In this document: positions 1 to 7,638 of the stretch, one piece after another | Numbering within the stretch: the first letter of the stretch is position 1 | Layout: every line of letters starts with the position of its first letter | Assembly: GCA_029240075.1 (NCBI GenBank) | Contig: JARBTQ010000022.1 | Span: 1 to 41,197, forward strand | DNA from: Chlamydiales bacterium | GTDB taxonomy: Bacteria > Chlamydiota > Chlamydiia > Chlamydiales > JARBTQ01 | DNA length: 41,197 nucleotides | Direction of reading: 5' to 3' | The notes under the pieces: generated by a model | What the model was told of the DNA's origin: nothing | Databases searched by the model: none | The model's input: only the letters and a program-made list of their open reading frames with translations | Made by a program: the position numbers and the translations under genes

Positions 1-491
1 CAAGCCGCAGTCAAGGCGCTTTTCGAAGGGTATTTGGCGATTATTCGGGGGCTTTAACAACAGATCGCTATGAAGTCTATTGTCAGCATAAAGGGCCTCG
101 TCAGCTCTGCCATGCACATATCCGTAGAGATTTTATAAAAATCTCAGAAAGAGAAGGTGAAAATCAAAACTTAGGTTTAGAGCTTTTAGAGTTAAATAAT
201 CAGCTATTTCACATTTATCACCAATACAAGAAAGGTTCTTTAGATCGTTTGGAATATATGCACAAGATAGAAGAAGAAATCATGCCTTCTATGCATACTT
301 GGCTTATTTTAGGAACCCATTCTTATCGTTATTGCGCTAAAACAAAAGGAACTTGCAAACGATTACTTCGAGATTGGTCTCATCTATGGACCTTTCTATA
401 TATTCCAGATGTAGAGCCAACTAACAACCTTGCAGAAAGGGATCTCAGGCCCATCGTAATACGTAGAAAAATATCCTTTGGGTTATATTAG
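1..491 (+). mobile_element. IS66-family transposase, 3' fragment
   Basis: The reading frame is open from base 3 to the stop at 489-491 and enters from outside the window, so the 5' part is not seen. It carries the C-terminal half of an IS66-type DDE transposase: the segment TTDRYEVY (an acidic residue at about base 63, probably the second catalytic Asp), then RQLCHAHIRRDF, and near the end the hallmark VEPTNNLAERDLRPIVIRRK, whose Glu is the usual third catalytic residue. IS66 transposases normally run on for tens of residues after the conserved SFG motif. Here the frame stops two residues after it, so the C-terminus is lost. The following bases (492-540) do not restore the expected continuation in another frame that I can see. 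Probably an inactive copy left by a deletion or a second insertion. Confidence 0.85.
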
Positions 492-541
492 AGGTGACCC
501 TACCCCTTGTCCTCTGTAGTTTACCCTTTTATAGTTTCCCT

Positions 542-574
542 TATGTCTTAAGTATCAGAAGAACTTAAGACATA
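542..574. terminator. Hairpin between transposase remnant and F-box gene
   Basis: An 11-bp perfect stem is formed by 542-552 (TATGTCTTAAG) and 564-574 (CTTAAGACATA) with an 11-base loop. A T-run lies 7 bases downstream on the plus strand. It sits between the ends of the plus-strand transposase fragment and the minus-strand F-box gene, so it could stop transcripts from either side. Confidence 0.55.
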
Positions 575-597
575 TCCCCTCTTTTTTGCTCTATTCA

Positions 598-1398
598 TTA
601 GGACTGAACGGTTACTATTGATCCTATTCCTATAGATATAGGAAAGACCTCGTAAATATTTGTATGAAAGCTTGGATCATTTGCAATTAAAAGCGCCATA
701 CCTGCTCCCATAACACCACCTAGACCTCCCCCTAAATAAAACGTATACAAATCTAGCTTTTGTGATTTTAGTTTATCCTCTATTATTTTTTTCCCAACAA
801 AAACATTCTCTTGTTTGGAAGTATTAAAATAAAAATTAAAATGTATATAGCGTTGTTCTAATTGCTGAGCCTTTTTAAAGAGAGAAGATGTACGAATGCA
901 TTGTAAAGAATTTGATGTAACATTTTTAGCTTGAAGACCATCAACTAGCCTGCATATTTCAGTTGTTGATAATAAACTTAACAAAATGAGTAGTAAATTG
1001 TAAGTATGTGATAATGAAACTTCACAGCTATCAGCTTTTCTCTTTTCATCGGACAAACGCTCTAATATGCATAGGTACCTAAGAAGGGATTGTTTAACTT
1101 CTAAAGATTCAGAAATTTCTTCTTCTAAGTCGCTTTCAGTTAAATTTTCAAAATAATTTATAAGGATCCTTAAAGATAATTTTAGATCGTCTAATATAAT
1201 CTGGTCTGTGATGACTTTCCAACTTTTACAAACGAATCTATTATTTAATAGCTCCTCATAATTTCCATAACTTAGACATTTCATAAATAGTTCTTTAGGC
1301 AATTTATGAATAGAAGAAGGTTCTTCAGGATAGTTTGGAATTATTTTGTATCCTGGCCTTCCAAAGAATTGATTATATGTATGTTGTAGATAATTCAT
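598..1398 (-). CDS. F-box protein with hydrophobic C-terminus
   Basis: A 266-residue protein with one F-box at about residues 30-66 (LPKELFMKCLSY...LLNNRFVCKSWKVITD), the motif that binds Skp1 in eukaryotic SCF ubiquitin ligases. Chlamydiae have no ubiquitin system of their own, so such proteins are usually taken to act in the host cell after secretion; that role is inferred here. The middle is helical with no recognised repeat. The last 50 residues contain a glycine-rich hydrophobic stretch (GGGLGGVMGAGMALLIA) and a second one (VFPISIGIGSIVTV), which could insert in a membrane. The start ATG is well placed, with GGAG 8 bases upstream (rc of 1399-1412). It differs from the four paralogous F-box proteins at 7639-10956 and lacks their C-terminal block. 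Confidence 0.75.
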   Translation of the reverse strand: MNYLQHTYNQFFGRPGYKIIPNYPEEPSSIHKLPKELFMKCLSYGNYEELLNNRFVCKSWKVITDQIILDDLKLSLRILINYFENLTESDLEEEISESLEVKQSLLRYLCILERLSDEKRKADSCEVSLSHTYNLLLILLSLLSTTEICRLVDGLQAKNVTSNSLQCIRTSSLFKKAQQLEQRYIHFNFYFNTSKQENVFVGKKIIEDKLKSQKLDLYTFYLGGGLGGVMGAGMALLIANDPSFHTNIYEVFPISIGIGSIVTVQS

Positions 1399-1420
1399 AG
1401 ATTGACTCCGTGCTATATAC

Positions 1421-1474
1421 TAGTTAGGTAGAATTTTGCAAAGATAATTCTTTTACAAAAAAGCTACCTAACTA
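1421..1474. terminator. Long inverted repeat after the protease gene
   Basis: Bases 1421-1431 (TAGTTAGGTAG) pair perfectly with 1464-1474 (CTACCTAACTA) across a 32-base AT-rich loop that can form further short pairs. It lies 20 bases beyond the protease stop and 22 bases before the F-box start on the minus strand. It may be the protease terminator, or a structured leader or operator for the F-box gene; there is no clean U-run to decide. Confidence 0.45.
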
Positions 1475-1494
1475 TTCAAAGACTCCACTTTAGG

Positions 1495-2958
1495 TTATCT
1501 AAGGTCGATAGAGCGGTCAAAAGGAATGCCGTAATTTTCTAAGATCTGCTTATGGCTCTCCCATATTTTTTTGCGATCTAGTACTAATTTTCCATCGTTT
1601 TCCAAATCGATTACTAAAAATTCTGCTTGGTTTTCAGTAAGTAAGCTTATAAGATGCTTCATATCACGTACAGGAATTCCGTTAACAGAAGTAATAACAC
1701 TATAGCTAGCTGTTTGGTAACCCTGGTTACAAATATCAGGTAGAACACGGTTTAAAACAACGATCTCTTTTCTTTCTGGTGTCAGCTCTCCATTTTGGAA
1801 ATAATTAAGCATATTTTTAGGGGCTACATAATTCCAGTATTCACCAAACACTTCTAGAAAGTTTTGTGATAAGGGCTGAAAGACGATTCCTCCGTAAATA
1901 TAGTAACTAGGAGCTACATCATATTCACATAAAGGAACAAGCCGTGATTGATTAACATTAAATTCTGCTTTTACTTCTACATCCATAGGTGTACCATCAC
2001 GCAAGATACGGAATAAAAGAGTTTCTCCGATTAACTTGCGTTGAATTAAATGATTTGCTTGGACTCGCTCTCTTTCACGCCAATTGAAAGTTCCATCAGC
2101 TGCAATGTCTATACCATCTATACTCAGTATGACATCTCCAGGTTTTAGCAGGCCTTTAACTGATGAACAGGGGCTAATACGGCTAAGAAGTATTCCATTT
2201 TCATAGGAATCTGCTTTGAAATAGCGGCGTAAATCTTCATTTTCCATAGTTTGAGGGAAAATATTAATAGAAGGAATCCCCTTATATTTCTCCCCTTTAA
2301 TATCTTTAAAAAATCTTTTAATAGTAGGCAGAGGAATAATATAGCCTATGTTCTGCGAGCCTGAGATGCCTTGAGCTGCAATCCCTACTAACTTATTATC
2401 TTTTATAACAGGCCCTCCACTATTTCCTGGATTGATAGGAGCGTCAATTTGAGTCAGCATTATGTGGATTCTACTATGAGCGCATTCTGCCAGTTCTGTT
2501 CTTGAAACAACTCCAGACGTCATACATAATTCAGTCCCTCCAATAGGGTACCCTTGTACTGTAATAGAATCCCCTACTTTTGGTATCTCTTCACTGATTG
2601 GTAAAGGATCACTATTTTTAAAGAAGTTGGGATCGTTTACGGATAATAAAGCTAGATCACAGTCATGTGCTACATGTAACACTTTTGCTGGGTAACTACG
2701 TGCACTATCGGAGCGCTTAACTTCAATAAAGTGATAATTAGCTATCACATGGGCATTAGTCAGAATTTTGTTTCCCTCTATGATACAACCAGTTCCAGTT
2801 CCAGTTATTTGACTTGGGGGTTGCCAAGGTGCATCATAATTATATTTTTTAGCAGTAGTAGTGATTTTCACCGTATTGCTTGCAAAGCAGAAAAAGCTGG
2901 AGAAACAAGTAACAAGAATTGACAGTATTGTAATTCTAGGAAGGATGCTGGAGAGCAT
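1495..2958 (-). CDS. Secreted Deg9-like trypsin-fold serine protease with PDZ domain
   Basis: An HtrA/Deg-type serine protease of 487 residues. I chose the ATG at 2958 because GAGG lies 6 bases upstream and the product then begins with a clean signal peptide (Arg8, a hydrophobic core, cleavage near CFA-SN), so it should work in the periplasm or outside. A TTG at 2988 in the same frame would add ten residues and has no ribosome site. The catalytic triad is visible: His70 in LTNAHV, Asp101 in HDCDLALL, Ser180 in PGNSGGP. A PDZ domain follows (about 235-320, with LKPGDVILSIDG), then a C-terminal region with a second PDZ-like part (SVNGIPVRDMKHLISLL). The layout and wording (GYPIGG, VTSGVVSR, ENIGY-like IGYIIPLP, MEN-DLR) resemble the Deg9/Deg2 group known from plants and some bacteria more than DegP. 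Confidence 0.85.
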   Translation of the reverse strand: MLSSILPRITILSILVTCFSSFFCFASNTVKITTTAKKYNYDAPWQPPSQITGTGTGCIIEGNKILTNAHVIANYHFIEVKRSDSARSYPAKVLHVAHDCDLALLSVNDPNFFKNSDPLPISEEIPKVGDSITVQGYPIGGTELCMTSGVVSRTELAECAHSRIHIMLTQIDAPINPGNSGGPVIKDNKLVGIAAQGISGSQNIGYIIPLPTIKRFFKDIKGEKYKGIPSINIFPQTMENEDLRRYFKADSYENGILLSRISPCSSVKGLLKPGDVILSIDGIDIAADGTFNWRERERVQANHLIQRKLIGETLLFRILRDGTPMDVEVKAEFNVNQSRLVPLCEYDVAPSYYIYGGIVFQPLSQNFLEVFGEYWNYVAPKNMLNYFQNGELTPERKEIVVLNRVLPDICNQGYQTASYSVITSVNGIPVRDMKHLISLLTENQAEFLVIDLENDGKLVLDRKKIWESHKQILENYGIPFDRSIDLR

Positions 2959-3051
2959 GACAAACCTCATTAGATAATAGATAGACAATTTAGAGGGATT
3001 AACGTAACTATTTCAACATAAAGTAGATTAATTTCGTACTTTTTTGAAAAT

Positions 3052-3642
3052 TTATTTTTGAACCAGTTTTTCAAGATATTTTGCAATAAGGTCCAGCTCC
3101 AAATTAACAGCATCCCCTTCTTGCTTGAAGCCAAGTGTTGTCTTTGCATAAGTATGAGGTATGATTGCGACTTGGAAGATGTCATGCCCTACATTCACGA
3201 GGGTTAGACTGATGCCATCTATTGCAATGGAACCTTTCTGGATGGCATAACGTAAATGCTCTGGAGAGGTTGAAAAAGTAAAAAGCCAGGAGTCATCAGC
3301 CTGTTGTTTTTTGCTTTTGATTATACCTAAGCCATCAACGTGTCCTTGTACTAAATGCCCTCCAAGAAAGCTGTTAAGACGCAAAGGTCGTTCTAAGTTG
3401 ACCCTATCACCTACTTTTAAGAGGCCCAAGCACGTTCTTTTTAAAGTCTCAGGTACAATATCTGCTTCCCATGAATCATTACTTAAAGTCACTACGGTTA
3501 GACAACATCCATTTACAGCAATCGAATCTCCTATTTGAACTCCCTCTAGTACAGTTTTGGCTTTAATTTTAATTCTACATTTTGTCTCTTCATTTTGAAA
3601 TAAACTAACTTCCCCTAATTCCTCTACTAACCCTGTAAACAT
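3052..3642 (-). CDS. ribE: Riboflavin synthase, alpha subunit
   Basis: RibE (also called RibC) dismutates two 6,7-dimethyl-8-ribityllumazine molecules to riboflavin, the last step of the pathway. The 196 residues are the normal length and contain the two lumazine-binding barrels in tandem. The first begins MFTGLVEELG and holds GDSIAVNGCCLTVV. The second begins near LGGHLVQGHVDG and holds GSIAIDGISLTLVNV. The start is the conserved MFTG. It lies 9 bases downstream of ribD and is surely co-transcribed with it. No FMN riboswitch fits in the short gap before ribD. Confidence 0.95.
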   Translation of the reverse strand: MFTGLVEELGEVSLFQNEETKCRIKIKAKTVLEGVQIGDSIAVNGCCLTVVTLSNDSWEADIVPETLKRTCLGLLKVGDRVNLERPLRLNSFLGGHLVQGHVDGLGIIKSKKQQADDSWLFTFSTSPEHLRYAIQKGSIAIDGISLTLVNVGHDIFQVAIIPHTYAKTTLGFKQEGDAVNLELDLIAKYLEKLVQK

Positions 3643-3651
3643 ACATATGCC

Positions 3652-4776
3652 TTATACTATAGGTAAATATTCTAGACGGATATCATTATCGAAACGCTCG
3701 AAGCTATCCAGCCGCCACTTTTTTGCTTCTGATATATTTTGAATATCTTGACCAATAAAAGATGGATAACCCTGATCCCCAAGAATGACAGAACCAATAT
3801 AAACTACTAATTTATTGACTAGATTTTGACGTATAAAGGCCCCCTGTATTTTAGCTCCCCCTTCTACAAGGAGTTGCAAAATCCCTCTTTTGCCTAAAGA
3901 AGCTAAAGCAGCATTTAAATCTATTTTAATTTGCTCTTTATGCTTATGGATCATCAACTCCTCAACTTCAACTCCTGCTTTAAGCCAAGCTTCCTTTCTT
4001 CTACGGGAACAGTAGTCTGTGGTAAAGATAAGTGTTGGAGCTAGTGAAGTATCAAATAAGGGGCCTTTTGCTGCTAATGTACCAAAAGTATCTAAAACTA
4101 TTCGCAGAGGGGAAGACTGCCCATTTTCTAGAGGAATACTACGTACTGTCAGTAAGGGAAGATCTAATGCTGCTGTTTTCGATCCCGTAAGGATACCTTG
4201 CGATTGCTTTCTTAAAATATGAACATCATTTCTTGATGCATCATCTGTAATCCATTTTGAAGATTTATCGACAGCTGCAATCCGACCATCAATGCTGGAC
4301 GCTACTTTTAGTACGCAATAGGGTTTTCCTGTAGATCTATGATATAAGTAAGGCCCTAAGGATTTTTTAACTGTTTCTGCCGCAATACCTACAGAGACCT
4401 GTATTCCAGCCTGTTTTAGGTAGGCAATTCCTTGCCCTTTTACACGTGGATCTGGGTCTTCGATTCCTACCACGACTCGCTGTATACCTGCTTTAATAAT
4501 AGATTGCACACAAGGTGGTGTACGCCCATAATGGCAGCAAGGCTCTAGTGTCACGTAGATAGTAGAACCCTGAAGATTTGCTTTAGCTGACTGGATAGCG
4601 TTGACTTCTGCATGAGGCTGCCCGGGGGCGTGATGATAGCCTTCGCCAATAATTTGATTAAACTGCGTGATGACAGCACCTACCCAAGGATTTGGGGGAG
4701 CTGTATACCGCCCTTTTTCCCCAAGAGCAATAGCATGATGCATAAATTGCTCATCAATTTGAGCTTGTAGATCCAA
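3652..4776 (-). CDS. ribD: Bifunctional riboflavin deaminase/reductase
   Basis: RibD deaminates and then reduces the pyrimidine intermediate made from GTP in riboflavin synthesis. The N-terminal domain is a zinc cytidine-deaminase fold with His55-Ala-Glu57 (HAEVNA) and Cys80...Cys89 (LEPCCHYGRTPPC). The C-terminal reductase domain runs from about residue 155 (YCVLKVASSIDGRIA) to the end and contains LLVEGGAKIQGAF. The length of 374 residues is typical. The best start is a TTG at 4776: the conserved N-terminus (xDEQFMHHAIALGEKGR) needs residues before the first in-frame ATG (Met12). The ribosome site is weak. It is followed directly by ribE and may be led by the cysteine-rich gene 76 bases upstream. 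Confidence 0.95.
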   Translation of the reverse strand: MDLQAQIDEQFMHHAIALGEKGRYTAPPNPWVGAVITQFNQIIGEGYHHAPGQPHAEVNAIQSAKANLQGSTIYVTLEPCCHYGRTPPCVQSIIKAGIQRVVVGIEDPDPRVKGQGIAYLKQAGIQVSVGIAAETVKKSLGPYLYHRSTGKPYCVLKVASSIDGRIAAVDKSSKWITDDASRNDVHILRKQSQGILTGSKTAALDLPLLTVRSIPLENGQSSPLRIVLDTFGTLAAKGPLFDTSLAPTLIFTTDYCSRRRKEAWLKAGVEVEELMIHKHKEQIKIDLNAALASLGKRGILQLLVEGGAKIQGAFIRQNLVNKLVVYIGSVILGDQGYPSFIGQDIQNISEAKKWRLDSFERFDNDIRLEYLPIV

Positions 4777-4852
4777 GATTTGTTACTCGTAGTTTGAACA
4801 GATCGTTAATTTTTTATTTTAAATACGGCTAGTGTAGAGCCATATTTACATT

Positions 4853-5626
4853 TTACTTTAGAGGAGCCATTCCTTCATCACTTTCAAGAACGGCCCTCAT
4901 ATGTTCACAATTAGAATGCTTACAGCTACACGAAAGTGGGTCTAAGCAGACGTGATAAAAATCATTGGAATCAAGCTTATTGATCACAGAAAATAATTGC
5001 CCCCCTAGGGTTTTAATGTTCCAGTTACAAAAACGGAGATCCTCATCGTTGACTGTTTCATCTATTCTCTCTTCATTATTATCAATTCCATAAACAACTG
5101 AGCGCGCTATCTGACAATGATAGCAATTACAAAGAGGTTCTGGTTGAGGTAATAGAGACGTATCTTCCATACCTAATGAACGCGCTAAGTTAGCTATTTT
5201 ACGTAAAATATCTTTTGGTAAGTCGGGAGCATTTGACTGAGATGCATTATGCTGCATAATTGCAGTAGAACCATCTACGCCAGAGATTCCAAATCGAATT
5301 AAAAAATCAGAGCTCTCTTGCCTTGAGTTGTTGGAACGTGTGGAATTTGACACAGATGAGCTTGGGGGGGACAATTTAGGTTTATCAGCATGGAACTCTT
5401 GGTTGCTTACACGATGTTCCACTACTTTTGCGTGCACAGCAAAAATTGCTTCTACTAATGTAGGGTTCAAGTGTGGGATATGAATTTGTTGCCCATCTGT
5501 TAATGTGACGATTAAGATAGGAAAGTCTTCGTCATCTTTTGCAGGTTCTATTTGTAGAGAGCGTACATTTTCCCAGCTAGTAGAAATATAGGGCGGTATA
5601 CTGAGAAGCTTATCGTTAATTCTCAT
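4853..5626 (-). CDS. Cysteine-rich protein of unknown function, possible metal binder
   Basis: I do not recognise the family. A TTG at 5647 and two adjacent ATGs share the frame. The second ATG (5626) has AGGAG at proper spacing, giving 257 residues beginning MRINDKLLSI. The N-terminal 70 residues look like a compact beta-alpha unit (ILIVTLTDGQQIHIPHL). A low-complexity Ser/Asn linker follows (about 85-107). The C-terminal 95 residues contain eight cysteines: CNCYHC near 166-171, one at 200, and CLDPLSCSCKHSNCEHM near 227-242. That spacing suggests one or two zinc or iron-sulfur sites. No signal peptide or membrane segment. It is upstream of ribD in the same direction, so it may share the transcript. 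The wide divergent region at 5627-6058 probably holds its promoter. Confidence 0.7.
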   Translation of the reverse strand: MRINDKLLSIPPYISTSWENVRSLQIEPAKDDEDFPILIVTLTDGQQIHIPHLNPTLVEAIFAVHAKVVEHRVSNQEFHADKPKLSPPSSSVSNSTRSNNSRQESSDFLIRFGISGVDGSTAIMQHNASQSNAPDLPKDILRKIANLARSLGMEDTSLLPQPEPLCNCYHCQIARSVVYGIDNNEERIDETVNDEDLRFCNWNIKTLGGQLFSVINKLDSNDFYHVCLDPLSCSCKHSNCEHMRAVLESDEGMAPLK

Positions 5627-6058
5627 CATTTCTCCTATGGCGTTCAAAACATCTTGGTTTTTTAATGTAAATACTATTTGATTAATATCGTGGCTGTGAC
5701 TCTGTCACAAGGCCTTTATTATCTTTAAAAAGCCGATAGAGTAAGTAGCTCTTATTTTAAATCTTTTAAAGATTACGAACAATGGACAAAAAAAGTTTCC
5801 CTAAGTTCCCTCTTGCTGCAAAATTGAATCTTATCTTTGTTGAGACAAAGTTAGGTAATACACAATCTCTCCAGAAGATTTAATCCTTTGATTATAAGCA
5901 CATAATAAATTGCAAGCGAGTATCCTCAGGGGAAGGATTTGTAATTCAGCAAAAAGTTATTATTTTTAATAAAGCATGATTAATTATAATTTAAATTGAT
6001 TTTAAATTCAATTAATTATATTAATTATTGTATATATTTTTAAAATTAAAGGTTGCTC
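5627..6058. other. Divergent intergenic region with AT-rich leader
   Basis: No gene is visible. It separates the minus-strand cysteine-rich gene from the plus-strand methyltransferase-like gene and must hold both promoters. The right third (about 5958-6045) is almost pure A/T with repeated TTAATTA-type words. A TGTGAC-tct-GTCACA palindrome sits at 5695-5709. I could not assign convincing -35/-10 pairs in the AT-rich part, because many hexamers fit. Confidence 0.6.
5695..5709. promoter_or_regulatory. Palindrome TGTGAC-tct-GTCACA, possible operator
   Basis: Two perfect 6-base half-sites are separated by 3 bases, about 70 bases upstream of the start at 5626. The half-sites resemble those bound by CRP/FNR-type dimers (TGTGA...TCACA), but the gap is 5 rather than 6 bases. 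It could equally be bound by an unrelated dimeric repressor. No second copy was noticed in the window. Confidence 0.35.
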
Positions 6059-7333
6059 ATGAATAATCTTTCATCTCCTATAAATCCTGAAAAACCAGTC
6101 AATAACTCATTATCTCAGGAAAATCGTATCCCGAACTCGTCCGCCGAGCAAACTCTTGCCAATCAAGTAGCAAGTTTTTCACTCTCTAATTTAGGAAATA
6201 GCGGCCCTGTTGCTAGTTCTCTAGACTATAGCGTCAGTAAAAAAGAAAATCTGTCTCAGCTTGATCAGAAAATTACTGAAGAAGAAATTTATGGAAGAGT
6301 AAACCGTTTAATTTCTCATAAAGAGTACCAACAAGCCGCTGAAATCTATGCCCAATTATTAGAGAAAGATCCTAAAAAAGCTTACGTAGTTGAACCTTTA
6401 ATCAGTCAAGCTAATAAACAAGGACATATTCAACGTATGTGGCTGAAGCCGCCGTCGGCCTCAGAATATGTATTTAATATTCAGAATTACGGGAAAGATT
6501 ATGATCAACACCAATCAATCTATCGCCAATGGAAGCAAGTCTATGGGATGTATAGCTCCTCCCCACCTTTTGGATTTGAAATAAACAAAGACTCATATGA
6601 GGAAATTAAGTTACTATTAACCAGTAAAAATTGCCCAGAAGATATAAGAATAAACATTGCAGAGTCTGAAGGGATCTATTTTAAAGATATTGAGAAGTAT
6701 GCGACTTGGAAGAAGAGGGACCAAGAAGCTCAAAATAGCTCAACAAAATGTGTTATTGTAAATGAGTTTCTATGTGATTATCAAGGTAAAGGGTTGATTG
6801 TTGGGCGTGGAGCTCACTTAAACGATCAAGACATGGGGGAAGAACGAAAAGAAAAATATGATGGCTACTATTCGACTGATATTAGCTTTGACATGAAACC
6901 CAACGTTTGCATGGATATGAGCAATGCTAAGCAATTAAGATATTACCCAGATAACAGATTTGAAGATGTTTATTTTGAGCATATCCCATGTTTTACTATA
7001 AATAAAGAAACTCTACCTGAATTGTACCGCATGTTAAAGGCAGGGGGGACATTGCGTTTTGCAACTGAGCGAATGAATTATTTTCACTTTGCAAGCAATG
7101 TATCATTTGATGAAAGTCAACCTAAAGAGGAGATAGAAGCCTATCTTTCTCAAATGTTTCAAGATAAAGATGACATGCTTCAATTTATGAAACAATTAGG
7201 ATTTGAAGAAATCCAAATTACAAATAGTAAAGAAAGATATGGAAGAGATTCCTCTGTTCCAGCTTATGGCATTGTCGAAGCAAAAAAAGCAAAGGGTAAA
7301 AATGATTCTACGTTTCTACCCTCTACTAAATAG
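6059..7333 (+). CDS. Protein with class I methyltransferase-like domain, candidate effector
   Basis: 424 residues from the ATG at 6059, which has AAAGG 6 bases upstream; a TTG two codons earlier overlaps that site. The first 70 residues are Ser/Asn-rich and probably disordered. A short helical pair (EYQQAAEIYAQLLEKDP) looks like one TPR. From about residue 228 there is a Rossmann-like order: KGLIVGRGAHL (motif I position), YYSTDIS, VCMDMSN, FEDVYFEHIP, then LYRMLKAGGTLRFATER. This is the strand order of SAM-dependent methyltransferases, where the last is the loop and strand 5 of reporter-type enzymes (LKPGG). Substrate unknown. There is no signal peptide, and the disordered N-terminus would suit a type III secreted protein, but that is inference. 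Its AT-rich leader shares a motif with that of the ankyrin gene at 24786. Confidence 0.65.
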   Translation: MNNLSSPINPEKPVNNSLSQENRIPNSSAEQTLANQVASFSLSNLGNSGPVASSLDYSVSKKENLSQLDQKITEEEIYGRVNRLISHKEYQQAAEIYAQLLEKDPKKAYVVEPLISQANKQGHIQRMWLKPPSASEYVFNIQNYGKDYDQHQSIYRQWKQVYGMYSSSPPFGFEINKDSYEEIKLLLTSKNCPEDIRINIAESEGIYFKDIEKYATWKKRDQEAQNSSTKCVIVNEFLCDYQGKGLIVGRGAHLNDQDMGEERKEKYDGYYSTDISFDMKPNVCMDMSNAKQLRYYPDNRFEDVYFEHIPCFTINKETLPELYRMLKAGGTLRFATERMNYFHFASNVSFDESQPKEEIEAYLSQMFQDKDDMLQFMKQLGFEEIQITNSKERYGRDSSVPAYGIVEAKKAKGKNDSTFLPSTK

Positions 7334-7638
7334 GAAATAAGTATCTTAGGATTTAATTTAAGAAGGCACTTACATCTATTCAACTCAGGGGAGGTAAAGA
7401 ATGGTTACTCTATCATACCCACCCCTGTGATCTGACTTAAGCAACAAGATAGTCATGATGAATGCCCACAAGTCGTAGGGCCATTATAATATCTTCTTTT
7501 TTAAAAGGACTTTTTAGTGGCTTTGTGATGTGCTGAGCAATCTTATTTTATGTAAGATTAGAAAACCACCAGTTTGGAGATATCTCCTCTATCAACTTTG
7601 CTCTATTAACATCCCTAATTTATGTCCAAACTAGGGAG
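7334..7638. other. Convergent intergenic region with coding relic
   Basis: 305 bases between the ends of two convergent genes. It holds a 36-codon minus-strand coding relic (7437-7547), a 12-base palindrome GGAGATATCTCC at 7576-7587, and an inverted pair AGTTTGGA (7571-7578) / TCCAAACT (7625-7632). TCCCTA (7612-7617) and TAGGGA (7632-7637) could form a weak terminator right after the F-box gene stop. No intact gene is visible. Confidence 0.5.
7437..7547 (-). pseudogene. Short coding relic of unknown origin
   Basis: On the minus strand, between a TAA at 7548-7550 and a TAA at 7437-7439, 36 codons read like protein (NKIAQHITKPLKSP..., then MALRLVGIHHDYLVA). There is no start codon except an internal Met and no ribosome site. 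It may be the tail of a decayed gene or IS. I do not recognise the family. Confidence 0.3.

Noticed and set aside
4777-4852. FMN riboswitch upstream of ribD
   Set aside because: Only 76 AT-rich bases are available and none of the conserved RFN stems is seen.
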